Notes: generated from the letters alone by a model not told the origin. DNA of 64,000 bases from an uncultured Oscillospiraceae bacterium (GCA_905197685.1 CAJJZS010000002.1:186001-250000); one strand, 5' to 3'. Numbered from the stretch's first letter, positions 1 to 9,437 are shown. A program made the numbers and translations.

Positions 1-19
1 AAATACAGTGAGGTATTGC

Positions 20-1003
20 ATGAGAAATAAAAAACCGCCTTTTGAAATTACCAACCAAATGATTGACTATGTGGCAGAAATTGCAGAACTGGTCGGAAAA
101 ATATCTGCTTCTTCCTCTCTTTCTGTCAACTCTACTTTGCGCCGCATCAATCGTATTCGTACAATTCACGGCTCTTTGGCTATCGAGCAAAACACACTTT
201 CTTTAGAACAAGTAACTGCTGTTCTGGGAGGAAAACATATTCTTGCTCCTCCTAAAGATATCGCCGAGGTAAAAAATGCTTATGAAATTTATGAGCGTTT
301 AGATGAACTTGATCCTTATTCTGTTGATGATTTGCTGATTGCCCATAGTATTATGACCAGAGGATTAGTAGAAGAATCTGGAATGTTCCGTTCCCGACCG
401 GTAGGTGTAGTAGACAGCGAAGGTCGTATCCTGCATTTTGGCACACTGCCACAATATGTCCCCGGTCTTGTGGCAGAATTGTTGGATTGGGTTAAAAACA
501 GTGAGATACATATGCTGATTCGCAGTTGTGTGTTCCACTATGAATTAGAGCTAATTCATCCTTTTGCCGATGGAAACGGTCGTATTGGACGCTTATGGCA
601 TACTCTTCTGCTTTCCAGATGGAATTCAGCCTTTGCATGGCTTCCCGTAGAGTCCATTATCCATGATCGTCAGCAGGAATATTACTCTGCCATCAATCTT
701 TCTAACAATGCGGGAGAATCAACAGTATTTATCGAATTTATGCTTTCAGCAATCAAGGCATCTCTCATTGAATCAGTCAACATGAGCGATGAAACGAGTG
801 ATGAAATGAGCGATAAAACAACACTTCGATGGAAAAAAATCAAAGAATATCTGGAAAATCACGATTATATTATGAATGCAGATGTTCGGAATCTATGTGA
901 TGTATCATCTGCAACCGCTAATCGAATCCTTGCAAAATTAGTTGCCGATAAAAAGCTAATTAAATACCGTCAAAATACACATTGGGCATATCGCTTGCCT
1001 TAA
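20..1003 (+). CDS. Fic-domain protein (AMP/NMP-transferase type) with C-terminal winged helix
   Basis: The protein has 327 residues and is predicted cytoplasmic. The Fic catalytic motif HPFADGNGRIGR sits near residues 179-190 and keeps the His and the GNGRxxR phosphate loop. Upstream, near residue 52, SLAIEQN matches the position of the autoinhibitory (S/T)xxxE(G/N) helix, with Q-N in place of G-N. After an acidic Ser/Asp/Glu linker, the last 55 residues look like a winged-helix DNA-binding domain. Family members transfer AMP or another nucleotide to target proteins and are often self-regulating. The target here is unknown. I start at ATG 20, six bases after a GTGAGG ribosome site, rather than at the GTG at 8. 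It is a single gene ending at a shared terminator. Confidence 0.9.
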   Translation: MRNKKPPFEITNQMIDYVAEIAELVGKISASSSLSVNSTLRRINRIRTIHGSLAIEQNTLSLEQVTAVLGGKHILAPPKDIAEVKNAYEIYERLDELDPYSVDDLLIAHSIMTRGLVEESGMFRSRPVGVVDSEGRILHFGTLPQYVPGLVAELLDWVKNSEIHMLIRSCVFHYELELIHPFADGNGRIGRLWHTLLLSRWNSAFAWLPVESIIHDRQQEYYSAINLSNNAGESTVFIEFMLSAIKASLIESVNMSDETSDEMSDKTTLRWKKIKEYLENHDYIMNADVRNLCDVSSATANRILAKLVADKKLIKYRQNTHWAYRLP

Positions 1004-1066
1004 GCAATTCGTTTAAAAATCTTGTTTTACCCTTTTCTAAAAATCTCAACCCTCTTATTTAAAGCG

Positions 1067-1106
1067 AAAAAGATTCCTATCTGTTAAGCGGATAGGAATC
1101 TTTTTT
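1067..1106. terminator. Bidirectional terminator between Fic gene and the minus-strand S41 operon
   Basis: Perfect hairpin with arms AAAAAGATTCCTATC (1067-1081) and GATAGGAATCTTTTTT (1091-1106) and a 9-base loop. The A-run on one side and T-run on the other let it serve both converging transcripts. Confidence 0.85.
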
Positions 1107-1188
1107 CATCTTTTTGCTTTTCCTTTCATTTTCCCATTAAACAAAACGGAATTTGCGATATCCTCTTGTTTCATCTTTGTAAGAATTA

Positions 1189-1740
1189 CTATCCCATCAA
1201 GCCTACAAAACGTGGAGAACGCGGGGGTAGATATTGTTTCATCAATTCAAAACCGGTTTCCGATTCAACAACACGATAGCATGCGTTTTCAAAAAAAGTA
1301 TTCTTATTTTGATATATTACATCTATCTCAATGAAATATGGTGATTCCAAGATAAGACGAAATGAATCCGGACTGAAATCAGAAGGATTGATATCGGAGA
1401 AAAAATCTTGCTGAAGTTCGGACAAAAATTCATCCGAAATGATAATTGCTCGCAGATTTTTATAAGCCTGTACCGCATCTTCCGGGGTTGCATCCCATCT
1501 CATATCACAAGACACCAATACTCCTCTCGTTCCGTTTCCGTATTGATAAAATCTTACTTTTGATACACAAGGGGACTTGCTGTACATTTCCATAATCGCA
1601 GATATTGTATTCATACTCCAATACGGACTGCAATATCTTGGAATTATTAAATCGACAATATCATAAAAATAATGTACAAAGATTACGATAAACAGCAGAA
1701 GCGAAACAATTACTGTATTTCTTACCTTATGTTCATTCAT
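1189..1740 (-). CDS. Unknown membrane-anchored protein at the end of S41 array 1
   Basis: The protein has 183 residues. I do not recognise the family. Residues about 10-30 form one hydrophobic segment after a short positively charged N-terminus. The rest is polar and would lie outside the cell, with no lipobox. It lies 40-odd bases downstream of the last S41 peptidase on the same strand and ends at the shared terminator, so it is probably the last gene of that transcript. A link to the peptidases or to the small Cys-rich peptides upstream is inferred from position only. Confidence 0.65.
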   Translation of the reverse strand: MNEHKVRNTVIVSLLLFIVIFVHYFYDIVDLIIPRYCSPYWSMNTISAIMEMYSKSPCVSKVRFYQYGNGTRGVLVSCDMRWDATPEDAVQAYKNLRAIIISDEFLSELQQDFFSDINPSDFSPDSFRLILESPYFIEIDVIYQNKNTFFENACYRVVESETGFELMKQYLPPRSPRFVGLMG

Positions 1741-1783
1741 TTTTTGATACCCTTTCTGCTGAATAAAAACAGCATTTATCTCT

Positions 1784-3472
1784 TTATTTTCTTAAATACC
1801 CTATTGCAGCTTTCATCAGCTCATCTCTTCCCTCTTTAATTCCTTGGATTGTTGGATAAACTTCAATGTCAGGACTTAAACCGATTCTTTGTGTTTGTCC
1901 CATTTCCGGTGTATAAACACCAAGACTTGTAAAAGTAAGATTTTTACCGTTTAAAAGCGGAAGATAAGTAACATTTCCGTCTGCTCCGACAGAATTGCTT
2001 CCCAGCACAGTTACATTTTCTCCGGTACGCAGCGACATTGTTGTGTACTCCGCATTACTTTGTGTGTTTTCATTGATCAATAATACAACCGGTTTTTCAT
2101 AATAATAAACCTGTTGCTGTCCTTGCATTTTCATCCCCGACTGAATTTTCTGTTTCCGCATAGTTCCCGGAACAGCCTGAGACGGAATCGTTACAATGAC
2201 AAAAGGAGAATAGTCTTTTTTAAGATAAGCTGACAACGTATACATAAATTCCGGTGTAGACGGATACTGACGCAAATCTACAATCATTCCGTCCGTTGTT
2301 TTAAATTCCTGCATAATGATGTCGATTTCTCCGTCTTTCAAAGCCGATGGATTTATCAATCCAATATTGCCGTCTAAAATTTCATGAGAAATTGATGCTT
2401 TCTGCGGATCGCTGTAAGTTATGTTCTCTACTCCTGTGACATGTACAATTTCTTCCTTTCCGTCCCGCAATACTGTAAGAGATATTGTTTGACTGTCAGA
2501 ACGAAGTAAATATGGGAAAAGCTTGTTTGCAATTTTTTCCTCATTCGGAACAGAAAAATACTGTATCAAATCTGCCACTATCTCTTCAATCGGTTTCTCA
2601 TCCTGTTTTAGAATAACATCTCCCGGTTGAAGTGAGCAGGTTCTTCCATAAACCTGTTCTACAACAAATTTTCCATCTACCCGAATCAAATCCGCAGGTA
2701 CCCCATATTTTTTTAACAGATAGTCACTCATACCTCCGTCTGTTAATGTAACATGAGCATCATGAAGATGAGCTGTCATTTCACAAACAGTCAACTCAAA
2801 ACTCTTCAAATCGGAACCTTCCATTATTTTCGGAATAAATTCAGTCAGAATATCATTCCAATTTTCATCCATAATATCAAGATACGGATAATAATATTCG
2901 ATTACATTCCACACACGGAATAAGCCTAACAAACGATAATTTTTATCGCTGTAATCTATATTCTCATATATCTTTTCGTTGGAAAACTCCGGCACTCCGA
3001 TCAAATTAAAATCGACCGGAGCTTTTCTGCGATTTATTTTAGGCAGCGGCTCAAACTGCTGTAAATCGCTCGATAATTCTTCCCCCAGATATTCTGCGCT
3101 AATCCAATCGGTATCTGCACATACAATTTTGTCCTCTTCTTTTGTTCCAGCCCATTCTAAAACTCTTGTGCTTGTTTTGTAGTCAATCTCCCCCAGTGAT
3201 GCAAACCATTCATGCAAAATATCGTTTACCTCATCGTCTTTTGCTTCTGACACAACCGGAATGAGGTTTAACAGCTCTTCGTCCCAGTCCTTTTCTCCTA
3301 AAAGAAACGTCGGATGATTATATTTAACATATCCCCAAACCTTACAAAGTTTCTCCAGATTCTGCACTTCTCGGGAGTACTTTTCCTGCTTCTCATTTTC
3401 TATCGGAGAGCAGGAGGTAAATATCAAACAAATTACCAGTAAAGTTGCCATAAATCTTGCTATTTTCTTCAT
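1784..3472 (-). CDS. S41-family lipoprotein peptidase, array 1 copy 5 (intact)
   Basis: 562 residues. The signal peptide ends in an IFTSC lipobox, so the protein should be a lipoprotein on the outer face of the membrane. Next comes an N-terminal domain with the array signature KLCKVWGYVKYNHP. A PDZ-like stretch follows around residues 260-330 (LQPGDVILKQDEKPIEE). The S41 core has GMIVDLRQYPS and the nucleophile motif TQSNAEY (Ser near residue 472). The LHDAH segment is the likely His region. S41 enzymes cleave peptides or unfolded C-termini; the substrate here is unknown. ATG 3472 lies seven bases after AAAGGAGGT and is preferred over the ATG six bases upstream. Its N-terminal third closely resembles copy 1, suggesting gene conversion. 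Confidence 0.88.
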   Translation of the reverse strand: MKKIARFMATLLVICLIFTSCSPIENEKQEKYSREVQNLEKLCKVWGYVKYNHPTFLLGEKDWDEELLNLIPVVSEAKDDEVNDILHEWFASLGEIDYKTSTRVLEWAGTKEEDKIVCADTDWISAEYLGEELSSDLQQFEPLPKINRRKAPVDFNLIGVPEFSNEKIYENIDYSDKNYRLLGLFRVWNVIEYYYPYLDIMDENWNDILTEFIPKIMEGSDLKSFELTVCEMTAHLHDAHVTLTDGGMSDYLLKKYGVPADLIRVDGKFVVEQVYGRTCSLQPGDVILKQDEKPIEEIVADLIQYFSVPNEEKIANKLFPYLLRSDSQTISLTVLRDGKEEIVHVTGVENITYSDPQKASISHEILDGNIGLINPSALKDGEIDIIMQEFKTTDGMIVDLRQYPSTPEFMYTLSAYLKKDYSPFVIVTIPSQAVPGTMRKQKIQSGMKMQGQQQVYYYEKPVVLLINENTQSNAEYTTMSLRTGENVTVLGSNSVGADGNVTYLPLLNGKNLTFTSLGVYTPEMGQTQRIGLSPDIEVYPTIQGIKEGRDELMKAAIGYLRK

Positions 3473-3496
3473 AACCATACCTCCTTTGTTTCTACT

Positions 3497-5259
3497 TTAC
3501 TTTTTATTCTGCTCTTTAATATACTCGATTGCTGCTTCTTTCATCTCATCTCTTCCTTCTTTGATTCCTTGGATTGTTCGTTTTACTTCAATATCAGGAG
3601 AAATACCAATACGCTGAGTCTGACCACCCTCCGGTGTATAGATACCTTGAGCTGTATACATTACCATATTTCCTCCTGGAATTGGCAGTACTAAACAAAA
3701 CCCATCTGCTCCAACCGTATCCTCTCCCATCAACGTTACGTTTTTAGCATTACGAATAAGCATAGTTGCATACTCTGATGCACTCTGACTGTGCTCATCA
3801 ATTAAAACAACAACTTCTTTATCATATAGATAAGTTGCTCTGGGTTTGCTAGAAAAATTATAAACTGGTTCTTTCAAAAATGTACCCGGTACCGCTTCAG
3901 AAATTGTTGCTGTCAGTAGCGCAACTTCCGCTTCTTCAAAAAGATATGGTGGCAAACAAAACCTGCTATTGGCAGGATACTGACGATAATCCACAATCAG
4001 CCCATCGGTGTCCTTTAAAGCATTCATCGTTTCTATCCATTTTGCATCGTTACTATGAATTGCACCCATTTGCAAACCCATAAAAGCAGGATTAATTACC
4101 CCGATATTCCCTTCTATAATTTCGTACGGTTTTGGCTCTTCGTCTTTAAAGTTGACACCATATCTTGGTCTATCGAATCCTTGAAACTTATTCGCATCAA
4201 CGTGAAATATCATCTCTTCCCCATCTCGTAAAACGGTTACTTCCAGCACTGTATCATGCGAACGAAAGAGCGCTGCTTCAAGAATATTATAGATTTTCTC
4301 ATCTGTTGGAACAGAATAGTATTTTTTTGATGCTCTATCAGGTCCTCAACATTGACACCATCTAATTTGCAAATAACATCTCCAGATTGTAATGGACAGG
4401 ATTCGTCGAATGTTTGAAGAATCACAATTTCTCCTTCGGCAGATATAAATTCTATATCGTCAACGATATATTCGCCAAATTCTTTTTTGACGAACTCTCC
4501 ACCTCCTCTATAGGAAACATGGGCATCATGCAATTTTGCAGTCAACGCCGCAATTGTTAAGTCATAGCTGTGCTGGTCTTTTCCTTTCAGCATTTGAGCA
4601 ATAAAATCCGGCAATAGTTCCTCCCAATCTTCATCCAAAATATCAAGATACGGATAATAATATTCCATTACATTCCACACACGAAACAGCCCTAACAAAC
4701 GATAATTTTCATCACTGTAATCCATATCCTCATACAACTTTTCATTGGAAAACATCGTGGGTTCATTATATCCTGTATAATAACCTTTTTCAAAATCGAT
4801 AGGCGCACGATATCGATTGACTTCAGGCATCGGCTCTGTCAGCGGCTGCATATTCTTTGAAAGCTCTTCTCCAAGATACTTTTCATCAAAAATCCAGTCA
4901 ATATCCGCTATCATGATCTTATCTTCTTCCTCGGCTTCCGACCATTCGCTTACCGGCTGGCTGCTTTCATATTTTATTTCTCCCAGTGACAGCAGCCATT
5001 CATTCAGGATCTTGTTAGTTTCTTCACTGTCTGCTGCCTGTCGAACCTTAGGAATCAATGCAAGCAATTCCTGATCCCAATCCTTCTCTCCACTCAAAAA
5101 AACCGGATGGGTATATTTTGTATATCCCCACACTTTGCATAGTTTCTCCAGATTCTGCACTTCCTGAGAATAGTTTTCCTTCTTTCCCATCGGCGCACAT
5201 GAAGTAAATAACAGGCAGATACAGAGCAATACTGCAACTATCTTTGTTATCTTTTTCAT
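3497..5259 (-). pseudogene. S41-family lipoprotein peptidase, array 1 copy 4, broken by a -1 frameshift
   Basis: The 5' part (5259 to about 4322) encodes an LLFTSC lipoprotein signal, the KLCKVWGYTKYTHP signature and the PDZ-like region. The 3' part (to 3497) continues the same protein in another frame with the protease motifs DYRQYPA and SQSASEY. The frame changes in a run of seven A on the coding strand (plus-strand T at 4322-4328). Eight A would restore a reading H-Q-K-K-Y-Y-S-V-P that matches the paralogues. It is either a pseudogene, a phase-variable or slippage-expressed gene, or a sequencing error in the run. All other family residues, including the Ser, remain intact, so the break looks recent. 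Confidence 0.82.
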
Positions 5260-5283
5260 AATAATCCCTTCTTTTCTTCACTC

Positions 5284-6984
5284 TTATTGTTCCTTAATAT
5301 ACTTTACCGCCGCTTCCATCAGTTCATCTCTTCCTTCTTTGATTCCTTCGACTGTTGGATAAACTTCAATGTCAGGAGTAAGTCCAATTCGTTGGGTTTG
5401 CCCTCCCTCCGGGGTATAGATGCCGCAGCTGGTAAACCAAAGTAAATTGCCGTTTGGAAGCGGCAGCTCTGTAATATTTCCATCTGTTCCAAGCGAATTA
5501 TTTCCAAGTACAACAACATTATCTCCGGTACGCAAACCCATAATACTGAATTCGGAATTGCTTACACTTGATTCATCCATCAGTACTACAACCGGTTTTT
5601 CATAATAAAAAATAGCCGGAGTACTCCCCCAAGATACCATTTTTTGTTTTGTAAAAGTACCGGGAACAGACTGAGAAGGAACTGTCATGATATTATATAC
5701 TGTCCCAGCCCTTTGGAGATACATTGACAAAAATGTATGCATATTGGTATCAGATGGATATTGTCTAAGGTCAACGATCAGTCCATCAGTATCTCGCAGA
5801 TCGTTCATTACCTGCTGAATAACCGTTCCGGTATCTCCCTTCGGCAGCGCACCCGGATTGATAAGCCCGATATTTCCATCCAAAATTTCGTGGGAAGTCT
5901 CTATACTTCTTGCAAAATATTTATATTGTGTCGTTCCTTTTACTGTATATGTCTGCTCTTTTCCCTCCCGCAGAACAGTGATCTCCATCTCCTCATCCTG
6001 CGATCTAAGCAGATAGATGCCTAATCGATTCAGGAGTTTCTCATCGTTTGGAACCGAGATATACTTCTTTCTATTTTCTTCTATCTCCTCGATATCCGTT
6101 CCGTCCAGCTTCAAAATAACATCACCCGCTTGCAACGGGCAATCCCAGAATAAATCGCTAACGACCCACTGTCCTTCTTTTGTCCGCAGCATATTGACCG
6201 GAGCAAGATATTTGCCAAAAGCATTATGCAGTGTTTGCCCATTTATCATGATCGTATGCCCATCATGCAAATGCGCTGTCAACTCATAAATTGTCAGCTC
6301 AAAGCTTTGCAGATCACTTGCCTGCAATATCTTCGGAATAAATTCTCTCAGCAGGTCATGCCAGCTTTTATCCATGATGTCAAGGTATGGAAAATAGTAT
6401 TCAATCGCGTTCCAGACGCGGAACAATCCTAACAGCCGTTCTTCTTCCGTTTGATAGGAACAGGCAGCATCCGTTTTTTCCATTTTAAAATTAGGAATAC
6501 CTTGTCCTGTGCTGAATTTTACAGGGGCTCGGCTGCGGTCAATTTTAGATACCGGACCCAGCTTCTGCATATCTATAGACAATTCTTCTCCCAGATAAGC
6601 TTTATCCTCAATCCAGCCGGTATCTGCCTGCACAATCGCTTCGCTTTCGATCGGTTTTGATCCTGGTCTGCTGCTTCCGTAATCAATCTCTCCCAAAGAC
6701 ACAAACCATTCGTGCAAAATATCGTTTACCTCATCATCTTTTGCTTCCGACACAACCGGAATGAGATTTAACAACTCTTCGTCCCAATCTTTTTCTCCTA
6801 AAAGAAATGCCGGGTGATTGTACTTTGTGTAGCCCCATACTTTGCAGAGCTTTTCCAGATTCTCTACTTTTTGAGAATCCGCTGTATTTCCGTTACTGCC
6901 TACATCCTCTCCCGCAGGAGCGCAGGCTGTTAAAATCAGACATATACTAAGAATAACAGCAACAACTTGGAAGCATTTTTTCAT
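5284..6984 (-). CDS. S41-family lipoprotein peptidase, array 1 copy 3 (intact)
   Basis: 566 residues with an LILTAC lipobox, the KLCKVWGYTKYNHP signature, a PDZ-like segment (LQAGDVILKLDGTDIEE) and an S41 core with GLIVDLRQYPS and Ser motif SVSNSEF near residue 475. LHDGH is the likely His region. The start is ATG 6984, preceded by GGAGGG. The C-terminus reads GRDELMEAAVKYIKEQ, nearly the same as copies 1 and 2, showing recent duplication or conversion. It is the first gene after the 79-residue Cys-rich peptide, from which a long hairpin separates it. Extracellular peptidase activity on small peptides is inferred. Confidence 0.88.
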   Translation of the reverse strand: MKKCFQVVAVILSICLILTACAPAGEDVGSNGNTADSQKVENLEKLCKVWGYTKYNHPAFLLGEKDWDEELLNLIPVVSEAKDDEVNDILHEWFVSLGEIDYGSSRPGSKPIESEAIVQADTGWIEDKAYLGEELSIDMQKLGPVSKIDRSRAPVKFSTGQGIPNFKMEKTDAACSYQTEEERLLGLFRVWNAIEYYFPYLDIMDKSWHDLLREFIPKILQASDLQSFELTIYELTAHLHDGHTIMINGQTLHNAFGKYLAPVNMLRTKEGQWVVSDLFWDCPLQAGDVILKLDGTDIEEIEENRKKYISVPNDEKLLNRLGIYLLRSQDEEMEITVLREGKEQTYTVKGTTQYKYFARSIETSHEILDGNIGLINPGALPKGDTGTVIQQVMNDLRDTDGLIVDLRQYPSDTNMHTFLSMYLQRAGTVYNIMTVPSQSVPGTFTKQKMVSWGSTPAIFYYEKPVVVLMDESSVSNSEFSIMGLRTGDNVVVLGNNSLGTDGNITELPLPNGNLLWFTSCGIYTPEGGQTQRIGLTPDIEVYPTVEGIKEGRDELMEAAVKYIKEQ

Positions 6985-7004
6985 ATGAACCCTCCATCCA
7001 TTAA

Positions 7005-7052
7005 CATTCCCCGAGAGATAGGGCACAAATTATCATTTGTTCTCGGGGAATG
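7005..7052. repeat. Long hairpin between Cys-rich peptide B and S41 copy 3
   Basis: Perfect 12-bp inverted repeat, CATTCCCCGAGA (7005-7016) and TCTCGGGGAATG (7041-7052), with an inner hairpin ACAAAT/ATTTGT at 7025-7040. The T-run (7054-7060) is on the plus-strand side, so it is not a normal terminator for the minus-strand operon. It could protect the 3' end of the peptide mRNA or stop antisense transcription. Confidence 0.7.
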
Positions 7053-7088
7053 CTTTTTTTAATCTACTTCAATATGAATTGACAGTAA

Positions 7089-7328
7089 CTATTCGCAGCG
7101 TCCTTCCAACGTCTGACATTTAGGGTCTTGTGATGGACATCTGTCTTCAGATGGACAGGTTAACTCTGAAGGACACGGGGGATTGCAAGAAGTGAAACAT
7201 GAAATTGTAGGCATCGGACCACTTGTTCCACTTCCGCTTCCATTTAATGGATCATCACAGGAACGAGGAGCTGAAACTTCTCTTGTAATCTTTACCAGAT
7301 CAAGGTCAAAATCATCAAAAGGATTCAT
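7089..7328 (-). CDS. Cys-rich small peptide B with lanthipeptide-like FDLDL leader
   Basis: 79 residues. The N-terminus DFDLDLVKITREVSAPRS closely parallels class I lanthipeptide leaders of the nisin/subtilin type, which carry an F(N/D)LD box, a charged stretch and a Pro-Arg near the end. After a Gly/Ser/Pro linker the C-terminal half has eight Cys and many Ser/Thr, including a repeat of the form CPSE-x-x (C-PSELT-C-PSEDR-C-PSQDPK-C). This composition would suit thioether rings, but disulfides are also possible. No LanB, LanC, LanM or LanT gene is in the window. It is co-oriented between S41 copies 2 and 3, with ribosome site GAGAGGT. That it is a modified precursor peptide is inference. Confidence 0.75.
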   Translation of the reverse strand: MNPFDDFDLDLVKITREVSAPRSCDDPLNGSGSGTSGPMPTISCFTSCNPPCPSELTCPSEDRCPSQDPKCQTLEGRCE

Positions 7329-7391
7329 ATAAACACCTCTCTTTTATTTTCTGCTACATTTTTCTTCTATCCCTTTTCCCTATCTTAAAAG

Positions 7392-7433
7392 GCTATAAAG
7401 AGTTGAATCTTTTGTTATTCAACTCTTTATAGC
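7392..7433 (-). terminator. Hairpin terminator after S41 copy 2, before peptide B
   Basis: Perfect 17-bp inverted repeat, GCTATAAAGAGTTGAAT (7392-7408) and its complement (7417-7433), 8-base loop, followed on the minus strand by CTTTTAAG. The tail is weak, so some read-through into peptide B is likely. Confidence 0.75.
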
Positions 7434-7435
7434 TG

Positions 7436-9139
7436 CTACTTATTCTGTTCCTTAATATACTTTACTGCCGCTTCCATCAGTTCATCTCTTCCTTCTCTGA
7501 TTCCTTCGATTGTTGGGTGAACCTCAATGTCAGGAGTAAGTCCAATTCGTTGGGTTTGTCCTCCCTCCGGTGTATAGATACCCTGACTGGTAAACATCAT
7601 ATTTATTCTACCTGGAAGAGGCAGATATGTCACATCACCATCCGAACCAACTGAATTTTCTCCCATAACAGTAACATTTTCTCCGTTCCGAACGGACATG
7701 ATTGTATACTCTGCTAAGCTCTGTGTCTTTTCATTCATAAGAATTACAACCGGCTTTTCATACAGTTCTGTATTCGAGTTTTCTGCTCTGCCTGAATACT
7801 TAATATTTCCTGAAAAAACACCCGGATTACTTTCTGTTGAAGTTGTACAAATCAAAAATGGCTTTACTCCATCTACCAGATACTCCGCAAGATCATATAC
7901 TATAAAGTCACTTGGATACTGACGAAAATCAATAATCAAACCATCCGTTGATTCTAATTGACTCATTACTGAAGAAAGTCCTTTTGGCTGCAACGCTGCC
8001 GGATTTACTAAACCGATATTTCCATCAAGAATTTCATACGGTTTTTCTGCTGTCTCCTGCATTAGATAATATTCCATCTCTCCTTTTACTTTGCAAGTCT
8101 GCTCCTCTTCATCCCGCAATACTGTCACTTCAATATTAGGATTATTTGAACGCATTAAAAATCGTCCGATTTGATTGACAAATTTATCTTCTGTTGTAAC
8201 AGAAATATATTCCATTCTCTCTTTCAGCACATCTTCAATATTCTTACCATCTAATTCTTTAATCACATCTCCAGCCTGAAGAGGACAATCATCTTTCAAA
8301 ACCTTAGAAACAACAATTTGATTTTCTGCCTGCATAATTTCCACCGGAACACCATAAATACCGGCTTCCATAATGTAGTATTCCGAATTATACAAAGCAA
8401 TATGAGCATCCTGCAATTTTGCACTCAGTGACGCCAGAGTCAATTCATAGCTTTCCTGATCTTTACCGTCCAACATTCCGGCAATATATTCCGGCAACAA
8501 ATCATGCCAATTTTCATCCAAAATATCCAAATAAGGATAATTATATTCCATCGCATTCCATAATCGGAACAGTCCAAGTAAACGGTAACTCTGATCTTTA
8601 TAATCCATCTCTTCATAGAGCAGTTCATTAGAAAAATCCGGCACACGCGTTCCCATCGCATTTGCAGTATAATTGACCGGAGCATTCACTCGATAGATTG
8701 CCGGAATCGGACCTAATTTCTGCATATCTTCAGACAGTTCTTTTCCCAGATATGTATCATCCTTAATCCACGAAATATTTGCCTGAACATACAATTTATC
8801 TTCTTGTACAGTAGCCTTCGCTCCATTCATACCATAATCAATTTCTCCCAGAGACACGAACCATTTGTGCAAAATATCGTTTACCTCATCGTCTTTTGCT
8901 TCCGACACAACCGGAATGAGGTTTAACAACTCTTCGTCCCAGTCCTTTTCCCCTAAAAGAAACGCCGGATGATTATACTTGGTATATCCCCATACCAAAC
9001 AAAGTTTTTCAAGACTTTTTAAATTGGACACTGAAGTATTATTGTCTGATATTTTGGTGCATCCAGTAAATGAAAAAGTCAAGACAGAAAGCACAAGTAT
9101 TAAAAAAACTATCAGTTTATTCAAAAAAACTTTTTTCAT
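7436..9139 (-). CDS. S41-family lipoprotein peptidase, array 1 copy 2 (intact)
   Basis: 567 residues, signal peptide ending FTGC, array signature KLCLVWGYTKYNHP, PDZ-like LQAGDVIKELDGKNIED, S41 core with GLIIDFRQYPS and Ser motif TQSLAEY near residue 474, and an LQDAH His region. The start is ATG 9139 behind AAGGAGT. It lies between the two Cys-rich peptides, with a terminator hairpin on either side, so each peptidase/peptide pair could be expressed at different levels. An outer-surface peptidase acting on a neighbouring peptide is a reasonable but untested idea. Confidence 0.88.
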   Translation of the reverse strand: MKKVFLNKLIVFLILVLSVLTFSFTGCTKISDNNTSVSNLKSLEKLCLVWGYTKYNHPAFLLGEKDWDEELLNLIPVVSEAKDDEVNDILHKWFVSLGEIDYGMNGAKATVQEDKLYVQANISWIKDDTYLGKELSEDMQKLGPIPAIYRVNAPVNYTANAMGTRVPDFSNELLYEEMDYKDQSYRLLGLFRLWNAMEYNYPYLDILDENWHDLLPEYIAGMLDGKDQESYELTLASLSAKLQDAHIALYNSEYYIMEAGIYGVPVEIMQAENQIVVSKVLKDDCPLQAGDVIKELDGKNIEDVLKERMEYISVTTEDKFVNQIGRFLMRSNNPNIEVTVLRDEEEQTCKVKGEMEYYLMQETAEKPYEILDGNIGLVNPAALQPKGLSSVMSQLESTDGLIIDFRQYPSDFIVYDLAEYLVDGVKPFLICTTSTESNPGVFSGNIKYSGRAENSNTELYEKPVVILMNEKTQSLAEYTIMSVRNGENVTVMGENSVGSDGDVTYLPLPGRINMMFTSQGIYTPEGGQTQRIGLTPDIEVHPTIEGIREGRDELMEAAVKYIKEQNK

Positions 9140-9169
9140 TTGAATACACTCCTTAAACAATCAAATTTA

Positions 9170-9206
9170 AACAAAAACTCTGTACGATAGGTTACAGAGT
9201 TTTGTT
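9170..9206 (-). terminator. Hairpin terminator after Cys-rich peptide A
   Basis: Stem formed by 9170-9184 and 9192-9206 (ACTCTGTA / TACAGAGT core) with a TTTTTGTTT tail on the minus strand. Placed directly after a small-peptide gene, it would make the peptide mRNA more abundant than the downstream peptidase mRNA, as in lantibiotic operons. Confidence 0.8.
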
Positions 9207-9215
9207 ACTTACAGA

Positions 9216-9437
9216 TTAGTCTTTGTCACAAAACACCCGTGTCTCTAAACAGCCATCTGTTAAACATCCTTCTGTACAGTTTGCTGTTAATGTTGGTATT
9301 GGGCAAAGACCTGATCCTGTATCCGGACCACCACCCCCACTACAATTAGCTACCGAATCTCCACCGCTATCACCTAATGTATTCATTTTATGTATTTTCC
9401 GAAGATCCAAGTCAAATTCATCAAACAATTTTGGCAT
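9216..9437 (-). CDS. Cys-rich small peptide A with lanthipeptide-like FDLDL leader
   Basis: 73 residues. The leader LFDEFDLDLRKIHKMN shares the FDLDL box with peptide B and with class I lanthipeptide leaders. The C-terminal part is Gly/Ser/Thr-rich with six Cys (ANC, GLC, ANC, EGC, DGC, VFC) and ends FCDKD. The core differs almost completely from peptide B while the leader is conserved, which is the usual pattern of modified-peptide precursors. The ribosome site AGGAGGT precedes ATG 9437 at good spacing. It follows S41 copy 1 and precedes a terminator and S41 copy 2. No modification enzyme is visible nearby, so it may be modified in trans or not at all. Confidence 0.75.
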   Translation of the reverse strand: MPKLFDEFDLDLRKIHKMNTLGDSGGDSVANCSGGGGPDTGSGLCPIPTLTANCTEGCLTDGCLETRVFCDKD

